Source: Acidimicrobiia bacterium (lineage in GTDB: Bacteria; Actinomycetota; Acidimicrobiia; Acidimicrobiales; Poriferisodalaceae). Taken from it: 47,568 bases of DNA. A program made the position numbers and the translations under genes. Location of the stretch: contig JAJEFK010000020.1 of assembly GCA_022820505.1 (NCBI GenBank), positions 1 to 47,568 on the forward strand, read 5' to 3'. The notes beneath the pieces were generated by a model, which saw nothing but the letters and a program-made list of their open reading frames with translations, ran no database searches and had not been told where the DNA came from. The stretch's first letter is position 1. Each line of letters opens with the position of its first letter. This document shows, piece after piece, positions 10,264 to 17,184 of this stretch.

Positions 10264-11342
10264 CTCGAGACCACTTGGCCGTCGTCGATGTGGACTTGGG
10301 TGTGGGCTTCGATTCCGGGTGGCACATGACCGGTGGCCGATGTCACGACAGTCTGCGCGGCGGGCAGGCAGCCGACAAGCCGTCGAGCTCGGCCTTCGTC
10401 GAGTTCGGAGAAGACATCGTCCAACAGGATGACCGGTTCGATCCCGCTGATCTGCGCCGTGTACCTGTGCTGGGCCAACCGCAGCGCCAAGGCGATGCTT
10501 CGCTGTTCCCCCTGTGAGGCGTGAGTACGTGCAGGCAGGCCATTCAGACAGACCGTCATGTCATCCCGGTGCGGGCCCACGGTGGTGGTGCCGCGTCGCA
10601 GGTCGTCCGGGCGTGCCTTCGCCAGCGCGATCGCAAGGCTGCTCTCACGCCACGCGGCTGCATACGAGAGCTCCAGGTCCGCGGTGCAGCCGGCGAGCTG
10701 GCGATACGCGTCTTGGGCCGGGGATGCCAGTTCCGTGCACAGGGCGTCACGTCGTTGTGCGATGGCCTCGCCGATCTCTGCGAGCTGTGCATCCCAAACA
10801 TCGAGCGTGGTGACGGCCTCGTCGTCGAGGCGATGACCGGCTTGCTTCAGGAGATTGTTGCGCTGTCGCAGCACTCGCTCGAAATCAAGCCGCAGCGCCC
10901 GGTACTCACGATCAGTGCTGGTCAGCACATTGTCGAGCAGCTCGCGACGCACCGACGGTCCTCCTGCCGCGATCGACAGGTCGGCAGGGCAGAACACCAC
11001 CGTGCTGACCACGTCAGCGAGGTCGCGCAGTGACCGGACCCGCTGCCCGTTCACCTGCGCCCGGGATCTGCCGGCCGCCGCGATCTCCATCTCCACCAGG
11101 TGCGTCCGGCGGGCTCGCCGGATCTCGGCACGCACGAAGGCTCGATCGCAGCTGGCGCGCACCAGTGTCTCCGCACTGGCCCCGCGGAATGAACCCGAGC
11201 CATCCAGCAGGGCGATGGCCTCCAGCAGGTTGGTTTTGCCGTGCCCGTTGGGCCCGATCACGAGCGTCCGCTCTGCGTCGAGCGACAGTTTGGTCGACCG
11301 GTGATTCCGGAAGTTCTCGATGCTCAGCCAGGCAATGATCAC
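10260..11342 (-). CDS. recF: DNA replication and repair protein RecF
   Basis: RecF is an SMC-like ATPase that, with RecO and RecR, loads RecA at single-strand gaps. The 360-residue product has the N-terminal SIENFRNH motif, Walker A GPNGHGKTN near residues 31-39, a GPHRDDM motif near 257, a signature SQGEQRSIALALRLA and the Walker B VILLDDVFSELDEGR. The start is GTG, overlapping the dnaN stop within GTGATC. It sits in the operon order dnaN-recF-dciA-gyrB-gyrA, which is standard for the phylum. Confidence 0.97.
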   Translation of the reverse strand: MIIAWLSIENFRNHRSTKLSLDAERTLVIGPNGHGKTNLLEAIALLDGSGSFRGASAETLVRASCDRAFVRAEIRRARRTHLVEMEIAAAGRSRAQVNGQRVRSLRDLADVVSTVVFCPADLSIAAGGPSVRRELLDNVLTSTDREYRALRLDFERVLRQRNNLLKQAGHRLDDEAVTTLDVWDAQLAEIGEAIAQRRDALCTELASPAQDAYRQLAGCTADLELSYAAAWRESSLAIALAKARPDDLRRGTTTVGPHRDDMTVCLNGLPARTHASQGEQRSIALALRLAQHRYTAQISGIEPVILLDDVFSELDEGRARRLVGCLPAAQTVVTSATGHVPPGIEAHTQVHIDDGQVVSR

Positions 11343-12448
11343 GACACCCGAACGGGCATCAGCAGATACAGGAATTCTCCCTGCCCAGGCGTCCGCAGCA
11401 CAGCGGGCTTGAGGGCGTCGAGACGCACCAGCTCGACCGTATCGCCGCCGGCTGCGTCGAGTCCTTCGATGAGGTAGTCGGGATTGAAGGCGACGGTGGT
11501 CGGCTCTCCCTCGTAGGCGGCATCGATTTCCTCGCTCGCGCTGCCGACGTCCTGGCTGATGACCGTGAGTTCAATGCTGTCGGGACGCAATTCCATCCGC
11601 AACGGTGCATTGGTATCGCGTGCCAGCAGGCGCAGCCGGCGCGCTCCGTCGAGCAACGCGGCTCGGTCCACCTCCAGGCGGTTGTCGTGAGAATCGGGGA
11701 TCAACGGCTCATAGCTAGGAAAATCACCTGCGATGAGGCGGCAGGTCACTTCGGCCGACTGCGAATCGTCGCTGACTTCGAAGACGACTTCCCGTTCGCC
11801 GAGCCGCATGGTCACGTCTTTGCTCGAATCGAGGATCCGGCCGAGCTCTTCCAGGGCCCGAGACGGCACGAGCACCTGCTGCCCCGGGCCGAGCACCTGC
11901 GCCTCGGGCAGATCGCGCAAGGCGAGTCGGTAGGAGTCGGTCGCCACCAACCGCAAGCCGTCACCGCGGGCGGCCATGAGCACGCCGGTGAGAATCGGGC
12001 GGGCATCGTCAGAACTCGCTGCGCGCACGACTTGGCGAAAGGCCTCTGCGAGTTCGCCAGCCGGCACGGTGACATCGTCTCCCGCAGGTTGCGGCAGCGT
12101 GGGAAAATCGGCTGTCGGCAACGTTCGCACCGAGAATTGCGCACGCGCGCCGGTGATCTGCACCTCGTCATCGTCGACTTGCACGTCCACCTCGCCCGGC
12201 GGCAGCGCTCGGGCTATGTCCGTCAGCAGCCGGGCCGGCACCACGGTCTCGCCCGCTGTCTCCACTGCCATGCGCAATCGCGTGCGCACCGTGAGATCCA
12301 GGTCGGTGCCGGTGACGGTAAGACCCTCGCCATCGGCGCGCAGGTGCAACCCAGTCAGCACGAACAAGCCGCCCCCACGCACATTGACCCCTCGACTCGC
12401 CAAGGTCAGCTGGTCGACTAGTGCATCTCGTTCAATGCGCAGTTTCAC
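11339..12448 (-). CDS. dnaN: DNA polymerase III sliding clamp, beta subunit
   Basis: DnaN forms the ring-shaped processivity clamp of the replicative polymerase. I place the start at GTG 12448, giving 369 residues beginning KLRIERDALVDQLTLASR, the family N-terminus. AAGGAG lies 8 bases before this codon, which decides it over the longer frame that opens at 12472. Three clamp-domain repeats are present, with RGDGLRLVATDSYRLA in the middle domain and a closing LYLLMPVRVS. The gene lies downstream of dnaA across the putative origin. Confidence 0.97.
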   Translation of the reverse strand: MKLRIERDALVDQLTLASRGVNVRGGGLFVLTGLHLRADGEGLTVTGTDLDLTVRTRLRMAVETAGETVVPARLLTDIARALPPGEVDVQVDDDEVQITGARAQFSVRTLPTADFPTLPQPAGDDVTVPAGELAEAFRQVVRAASSDDARPILTGVLMAARGDGLRLVATDSYRLALRDLPEAQVLGPGQQVLVPSRALEELGRILDSSKDVTMRLGEREVVFEVSDDSQSAEVTCRLIAGDFPSYEPLIPDSHDNRLEVDRAALLDGARRLRLLARDTNAPLRMELRPDSIELTVISQDVGSASEEIDAAYEGEPTTVAFNPDYLIEGLDAAGGDTVELVRLDALKPAVLRTPGQGEFLYLLMPVRVS

Positions 12449-12771
12449 GGGCGGTTCTCCTTGGCCGTACACGACCGATGAGACAGACCATCCTCAATGA
12501 GAAGGTTGAGACTTATTCGGTAGTGGTTGTAGGGGCTGTGAATTGTGGATGACTGACCGTTGTCGCAGATCAGCGCAACGCAGCCTGTCAACAGTCTTGC
12601 CTGCGCGTCCACAGCTTCACCCTCCCTTTTCTGCATAGCCGGCGTGATCGTGGAAAAGCGCGACTTTTCCCGAGGCTTGTCGAGAACTTTTCCACTCATT
12701 GTCCACAGTGTGTGGAGACACCCTAGATCCAGTCACCGGCCGCACAGCGGACAGAACTCGGCGGATTGGCC
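12449..12771. other. oriC: dnaA-dnaN intergenic region, probable oriC
   Basis: This 323-base gene-free stretch between dnaA and dnaN has several DnaA-box-like 9-mers. TTGTCCACA at 12699-12707 is a perfect actinobacterial box. TGTGGATGA at 12544-12552 (reverse of TCATCCACA) has one mismatch. TTTTCCACT (12688-12696), CGTGGAAAA (12649-12657) and GCGTCCACA (12605-12613) are weaker. An A/T-richer patch lies near 12490-12530. The dnaA-dnaN gap is a known oriC site in actinobacteria. Only one strong box is evident, so the call is probable rather than certain. It must also hold the dnaN promoter. Confidence 0.65.
12699..12707 (+). promoter_or_regulatory. consensus DnaA box
   Basis: TTGTCCACA matches the high-G+C actinobacterial DnaA box exactly. 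It is the strongest box in the dnaA-dnaN gap and lies 64 bases downstream of the dnaA stop codon, with partly matching 9-mers on both sides. Confidence 0.7.
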
Positions 12772-14400
12772 TCAAGCGGCCCGTACGCGCGCTATGAGCT
12801 GGGCGACCTGGTCGTACACCTTGCGTTCAGCAGGGAGCAAGCTGTTGATCTTCTTGACGGCGTGCATGACAGTCGTGTGGTCGCGCCCGCCGAAGACGCT
12901 GGCAATCGCCGGGTAACTCAGGTCGGTGAGTTCCCGCATGACGTACATGCTGATCTGGCGGGCGTTGACCAAGCCTTGCTGACGGCGCTGGCTCGTGAGC
13001 TCACCCACGTCGTAGCCGAACATGTCCGCGGTCATATTCAGGATCCGGTCGGTGGTGATGGGCGTCTCCTGCGGTTCGCGGACATCGCTCAGGATCTGCT
13101 GGGCCATCTCGAGCGTCACCGGACTCCGGGTGAGGCTGGCGTATGCGGTGACGCGAACCAGAGCCCCCTCCAGCTCGCGGATGTTGTTGGTGATGAGGTG
13201 CGCGATGTGCTCCAGTACCTCATCGGGCACGTGGCCCCGTTCGGTCTTCTTGCGCAGGATGGCCACCCGGGTTTCGAGATCCGGGGGTTGGACGTCGGTG
13301 ATCAGGCCCCATTCGAACCGGCTGCGCAGCCGGTCCGACAGCGTGGAGATGCTGCGGGGCGGGCGATCGGAGGAGATCACAATCTGACGGCCGGCGACAT
13401 GCAGCGAATTGAAGGTGTGGAACAGCTCCTCTTGCAGGCCTTCCTTGCCTTCCATGAACTGGATGTCGTCGAGCAGCAGCACGTCGAGTTCGCGATAACG
13501 CCTCTTGAACGCCGGTGTCGTGTTCGTGCGGATGGCTTCGATGAACTCTGAGAGAAACGTCTCCGTGGAGACGTACCGGACACGATGCTCCGGCAGGGTG
13601 GTGCCAAGGAAGTTCACGATGGCTTGCAGCAGGTGGGTCTTGCCGAGACCGGTGCCTCCGTGAATGAACAGAGGGTTGTACGCGATGCCCGGAGTTTCTG
13701 CTACCGCGAGCGCTGCGGCTTGTGCGAACCGGTTGCTGCTGCCGATGACAAAGCTCTCGAAGGTGTATCGGGGATTGGTGATGTCAACGCCTGGCACTCT
13801 GCGTGGCGTTTCGCTGCCGTCGGGCGCCGGCGTGTCCGGCGCAGTGTTCTCGGCGGCGGCCGGCGGGTGGGCGGGACCGGTCGCTGGGTGCCAAGCCTCG
13901 TCATGGCCCGGGCTCGAGGCGTCACCGTCAGGCATTGCATCCATGTCGTGCGGATCTGCATCGGCGCCATTGACGCTGTCGAGGTCGTCGAGTTCGGGGC
14001 GGGTCTCGATCTCGTAGGTCTGAGGATGAACCGGCAGTTGTTCGAAGGCGGCGTGGAGCATGGGGATGTAGCGCCGTTGGATGCGATCGCGGATCATGTT
14101 GCTCGGTGCGATCAGCACGGCCAGCTCGTCGTCGATGTGAAGTGCCTGCAGGTGACGGAAGTAGCCGAGCCAGAGCGCTTCGGACACCGTGGCCCGCAGG
14201 ATGTCGCGGCACCGCGACCACAGCTCATCGGTATTCGCGCGGCCGACTTCGGGCAGTGCAGGTGCGCTGTCCGGAGTCACGTGAGCAGATGCTGACGACT
14301 CTGGTGATCGGGACCCTGGCGATCGGGATTCTGGCGATTGGGAGTTGTTGCGATGATCCTCAGGGTCGTGTGCTGCGGCACCTGCCTGCGGAGAACTCAC
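12772..14400 (-). CDS. dnaA: chromosomal replication initiator protein DnaA
   Basis: DnaA binds DnaA boxes at oriC and opens the duplex in its ATP form. Domain I includes [23 protein letters not shown]. Domain II is a long acidic, proline-rich linker. Domain III has Walker [10 protein letters not shown], Walker [15 protein letters not shown] and the following [10 protein letters not shown]. Domain IV carries the signature [16 protein letters not shown] chose GTG 14400 (542 residues) because ACGAGG precedes it; the frame also allows TTG at 14469 (565 residues). The 5' end before domain I contains a short [15 protein letters not shown] repeat. It is divergent from rpmH, the usual layout. Confidence 0.95.
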   Translation of the reverse strand: MSSPQAGAAAHDPEDHRNNSQSPESRSPGSRSPESSASAHVTPDSAPALPEVGRANTDELWSRCRDILRATVSEALWLGYFRHLQALHIDDELAVLIAPSNMIRDRIQRRYIPMLHAAFEQLPVHPQTYEIETRPELDDLDSVNGADADPHDMDAMPDGDASSPGHDEAWHPATGPAHPPAAAENTAPDTPAPDGSETPRRVPGVDITNPRYTFESFVIGSSNRFAQAAALAVAETPGIAYNPLFIHGGTGLGKTHLLQAIVNFLGTTLPEHRVRYVSTETFLSEFIEAIRTNTTPAFKRRYRELDVLLLDDIQFMEGKEGLQEELFHTFNSLHVAGRQIVISSDRPPRSISTLSDRLRSRFEWGLITDVQPPDLETRVAILRKKTERGHVPDEVLEHIAHLITNNIRELEGALVRVTAYASLTRSPVTLEMAQQILSDVREPQETPITTDRILNMTADMFGYDVGELTSQRRQQGLVNARQISMYVMRELTDLSYPAIASVFGGRDHTTVMHAVKKINSLLPAERKVYDQVAQLIARVRAA

Positions 14401-14674
14401 CACGACAACCTCGTTCGCCTCTGTCCGTCGTGTGCCCGTGGAACCTGTTGTTCGCCTGCGAGCCACCAAGCGGCATCCGGTGGTCGGAACCTATGGCCGC
14501 GCTGACACTGCTGCAAGCGCGTCTTTGCACACCTGCCCAGCGCTCGAGATGACGAGGATGCAACAGTTCGGCGACAGACCCATAACGCCCGCAAAACAAG
14601 CGGATGACAGGGAAGTTTGCTGCTCCGGCACCGAGAGTCGTGGCCGAAGTCAGACACCTGTGACAGCGCCCAGG

Positions 14675-14712
14675 GCGCGGGCGGCGCGCGCCATCGCGCG
14701 CGCCGCCCGCGC
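14675..14712. repeat. perfect 17-bp GC-only inverted repeat with CATC loop
   Basis: The arms GCGCGGGCGGCGCGCGC (14675-14691) and GCGCGCGCCGCCCGCGC (14696-14712) are exact reverse complements separated by CATC. The structure lies in the gene-free dnaA-rpmH gap (14401-14833). It has no T-tract on either side, so it is not a typical intrinsic terminator. It could act on dnaA or rpmH expression, or as a cruciform or protein-binding site near the origin. The rest of this gap shows no DnaA boxes and only the rpmH -10-like element. Confidence 0.8.
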
Positions 14713-14733
14713 ATCGGAAGGGATCAGCACCCG

Positions 14734-14739
14734 TAGGCT
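14734..14739 (+). promoter_or_regulatory. candidate rpmH -10 element
   Basis: TAGGCT fits the actinobacterial -10 consensus and lies about 95 bases before rpmH. The same context, ACCCGTAGGCTG, recurs before the KH-R3H jag gene (20507-20512). No good -35 hexamer is visible because the GC hairpin lies directly upstream. Confidence 0.35.
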
Positions 14740-14833
14740 GTCAGTGCTCTCGGGTCGACACCCGGGCACGCTCCGGCCGCCGCACCGCATTTCGCGGACC
14801 TGCCCGCGGCCTGAACCTCCAGGAGGCTGCAGC

Positions 14834-14968
14834 GTGAAGCGCACGTACCAACCCCATAACCGCAGACGGGCCCGCCGCCACGGCTTCCGCCATCGCATGT
14901 CCACCCGTGCGGGTCGGGCGATTGTGAACGCTCGCCGACGCAAGGGCCGGCAACGGCTGAGCGCCTGA
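14834..14968 (+). CDS. rpmH: 50S ribosomal protein L34
   Basis: L34 is a 44-residue basic ribosomal protein ([20 protein letters not shown] at the start, ending [10 protein letters not shown]), with the full family sequence. The start is GTG at 14834, fixed by a perfect AGGAGG seven bases upstream (14821-14826). Its TGA (14966-14968) overlaps the CTG from which rnpA must start. It is the first gene of rpmH-rnpA-yidD-yidC. Confidence 0.97.
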   Translation: MKRTYQPHNRRRARRHGFRHRMSTRAGRAIVNARRRKGRQRLSA

Positions 14969-15312
14969 TCGATTCGTGCCGCAGCAGGGCCGACTTTGCC
15001 GCACTGCGCCGCGGTCGTCGATTCGACAGCGAGCTGCTGTGGATGACGTTCGCGGCCGATCGCAGCCTCGGGCGGCCGCGCGTGGCATTCGCGCTGAGCC
15101 GCCGCCGGGGAACTGCGGTGGAGCGCAATCGGGTCCGGCGACGTTTGAGAGCAGTGTTTCGCGAGGTCGCGGCCGATCTGGCGCCTGGCCGTTATCTCGT
15201 CGGCGTGCGCGCGCCGGCGTCGGCAGTGACCTACCGGCCAGCTCGAGCCGAGCTGGTGCGGTTGCTGCGAGCCGCGGAAGCCTTGGACAGCCCCCGGGAC
15301 AGCCGGCCATGA
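14965..15312 (+). CDS. rnpA: ribonuclease P protein component, apparent CTG start
   Basis: RnpA is the protein subunit of RNase P, which trims tRNA 5' leaders. The frame contains the family N-terminus [14 protein letters not shown] and the signature [20 protein letters not shown]. No ATG, GTG or TTG occurs in frame between the stop at 14857 and the internal ATG at 15043, which would remove the conserved N-terminal strand. The only plausible initiator is CTG 14965, overlapping the rpmH stop as CTGA and giving 115 residues, a normal length. The 3' end overlaps yidD in ATGA. The alternative is an 89-residue truncated protein from 15043. Confidence 0.85.
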   Translation: MIDSCRSRADFAALRRGRRFDSELLWMTFAADRSLGRPRVAFALSRRRGTAVERNRVRRRLRAVFREVAADLAPGRYLVGVRAPASAVTYRPARAELVRLLRAAEALDSPRDSRP

Positions 15313-15593
15313 CATCAGGGCCGCTCACTCGGGCATTGATCGCTGCTGTCAAGCTGTATCGAGCACTCCCCCGCTCGCGACTGCCATCGTGCCGCTTCGA
15401 TCCAACGTGCTCGCAGTACGCGCTCGACGCCCTGCGCACTTGGGGTGCGGCACGCGGCGGCTGGCTGGCACTCCGACGCATCTGCCGCTGCCATCCCTGG
15501 GGCGGCTGGGGCTACGACCCGGTGCCGGCGACCGGCGATTCGCTCCGTCGCGGCCACCGCACGGTCGGAGCGGCAGGACTCTTGGAGCACTGA
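15309..15593 (+). CDS. yidD: membrane protein insertion efficiency factor YidD
   Basis: YidD is a small amphipathic protein that helps YidC-dependent insertion. The 94-residue product shows the family cysteine pattern: [18 protein letters not shown] near residues 27-44 and [18 protein letters not shown] near 60-77. ATG 15309 overlaps the rnpA stop as ATGA. Its stop overlaps the yidC start by one base (TGATG). This continuous overlap implies tight translational coupling from rnpA through yidC. Confidence 0.95.
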   Translation: MTSGPLTRALIAAVKLYRALPRSRLPSCRFDPTCSQYALDALRTWGAARGGWLALRRICRCHPWGGWGYDPVPATGDSLRRGHRTVGAAGLLEH

Positions 15594-16798
15594 TGTTCGA
15601 CTGGGCTGATCCGATATTCGACGGCATCGCCGCCGTATTGGCGTGGTTCTACTCGTTGGTGCCCGACTACACCTTCGCGATCTGCATGCTGACCCTGGCG
15701 ATCATGCTGCTGTTCACCCCGCTCACGCTGCGGGGCGCCCGGTCGATGACGAAGATGCAGGGGTTGCAGCCGGAGATGACGGCGCTGCGCAAGCGGCACG
15801 GCAGCGACCGTCAGAAGCTCAACGAAGAAATGATGAAGCTGTACCAGTCTCACGGGGTGAGCCCCCTGGGCGGGTGCTTGCCGAACCTGGTGCAGATTCC
15901 GATCTTCATCGTGCTCTACCGCGTCATCTGGAACCTGCGCATACCCGACGACAACCATCTGATCGACAACCCGTTTCCCCGGAATCTGAGCCCTGACTCG
16001 CAGATGTACAAGGACATCGTCGACGCGGAGGGCGAGATGCGGTCCTTGGGCATGGACCTGTCGAAGGTGGCGAAGGACGTTGTCCAGGCCGACTTCGTCG
16101 ACGGGCTGCCGTACTTGGGGCTCATAGCGATCACCTTCGTGCTGGCGTGGCTCCAGCAGCGCCAGATGGCGCGGCGGCGCGGCAACGCGGCGATGCCCAA
16201 CCGCCAGATGGAAATCATGATGAAGTACCTGCCGTTCATGCTGCCGGTCTTCAGCTTCTTCGTGCCGGCGGCGCTGGTGCCCTATTTCATCGTGTCCAGC
16301 ATCTACCGCATGCTCCAGCAAGCGTTCATTCACGCCACGATGAAGCCGCCGGAACCGTTGGCCGCCGCGGAGTCCGACGCCAAGGTCATCGAAGCCGAGG
16401 CAGTCCCGGAGCCAGAGCCGCCGCGCCAGGTGCCCAACCAGCGCTCACGCAAGGCACTTGATGCTGAGGCGGAGCGCCGTGCGGAGCGCGAGCGTCGCCG
16501 TGCAGAGCGGCGGGAGGGTTCGCAGAACTCTTCGGGCGAGCGCGCACCGGCGCCGGCGCCGCCGGAACCTTCTGAGTCCCCCACGATCCGCCGGACTCGC
16601 TCATCGGAGGAACGAGTTGTCGATGCGCGCAAACGAGCGCGTCGCAGCACTGGCTCCTCGAATCGGAATCAGGACCGGCCCGAGACCCGCGAGCGCGGCC
16701 GGCGGCGTGGGCGTGCCGAACCAGAGCCGGAATCGAAGCCCATCCAGAGTCGTCGCACCTCGGGAGACGGCAGGACCCGCAATCGCCGCAAGCGATGA
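15593..16798 (+). CDS. yidC: membrane protein insertase YidC
   Basis: YidC inserts and folds membrane proteins alone or with SecYEG. The 401-residue product is the short type without the large periplasmic domain: [20 protein letters not shown], a second helix FAICMLTLAIMLLFTPLTL, the charged GLQPEMTALRKRHG hairpin, GGCLPNLVQIPIFIVLYRVI, and three further helices ending near residue 250. A tail of about 140 residues, rich in Arg, Glu and Pro, follows; such basic tails often contact ribosomes. It is the last of four overlapping genes and is followed by the Jag_N gene, as in many bacteria with a yidC-jag pair. Confidence 0.96.
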   Translation: MFDWADPIFDGIAAVLAWFYSLVPDYTFAICMLTLAIMLLFTPLTLRGARSMTKMQGLQPEMTALRKRHGSDRQKLNEEMMKLYQSHGVSPLGGCLPNLVQIPIFIVLYRVIWNLRIPDDNHLIDNPFPRNLSPDSQMYKDIVDAEGEMRSLGMDLSKVAKDVVQADFVDGLPYLGLIAITFVLAWLQQRQMARRRGNAAMPNRQMEIMMKYLPFMLPVFSFFVPAALVPYFIVSSIYRMLQQAFIHATMKPPEPLAAAESDAKVIEAEAVPEPEPPRQVPNQRSRKALDAEAERRAERERRRAERREGSQNSSGERAPAPAPPEPSESPTIRRTRSSEERVVDARKRARRSTGSSNRNQDRPETRERGRRRGRAEPEPESKPIQSRRTSGDGRTRNRRKR

Positions 16799-16837
16799 AC
16801 GCACCGGCGACTGCTGCGGGGATCTAGGCGCTGCGTC

Positions 16838-17170
16838 GTGGAGTGGATCGTGGTGACCGGCCACACCGTCGCCGAGGCGCGTGATCGTGGCCTCGATGCG
16901 CTCTCGGTCGCCGTCGAGGATGCGGACATCGAGATTCTGGCGGAGCCGGGCCGCTCGCACTGGAGGTTTCGACGCCAACCGGCTCGCGTTCGCATGCGAG
17001 TGCGGCCAACCGGACCGCCGCCGCGGGTGGGCGACCAGCGCCGAGACCGTCGCCGATCCCGCCGGCGCTCTGGCAGCGGCAATCGCAGCGCGAACCGGCG
17101 GCAGAATTCCGGACAAGGTCAGCGCGGCAGCGGCAGATCTTCGCGCCGTCGCTCCCGTTCAGGTCGCTGA
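16838..17170 (+). CDS. Jag_N domain protein with arginine-rich tail, no KH or R3H
   Basis: The 110-residue product begins EWIVVTGHTVAEARDRGLDAL and continues through ILAEP to PARVRMRVRP, the pattern of the Jag_N domain that starts Jag/KhpB RNA-binding proteins next to yidC. From about residue 62 to the end it is an Arg/Ser/Gly-rich tail with no KH or R3H domain. Those domains occur in a separate gene at 20620-21138, beyond the P450-Rieske cassette. The start is GTG at 16838, 39 bases after yidC. It may be the stranded N-terminal half of a split jag or an independent small protein. The stop lies 14 bases from the convergent P450 gene. Confidence 0.6.
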   Translation: MEWIVVTGHTVAEARDRGLDALSVAVEDADIEILAEPGRSHWRFRRQPARVRMRVRPTGPPPRVGDQRRDRRRSRRRSGSGNRSANRRQNSGQGQRGSGRSSRRRSRSGR

Positions 17171-17184
17171 AAACCGCGAACCGC

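Noticed and set aside
14675..14712. GC hairpin as an intrinsic terminator
   Set aside because: Neither flank has a T-tract and it lies upstream, not downstream, of both adjacent genes.
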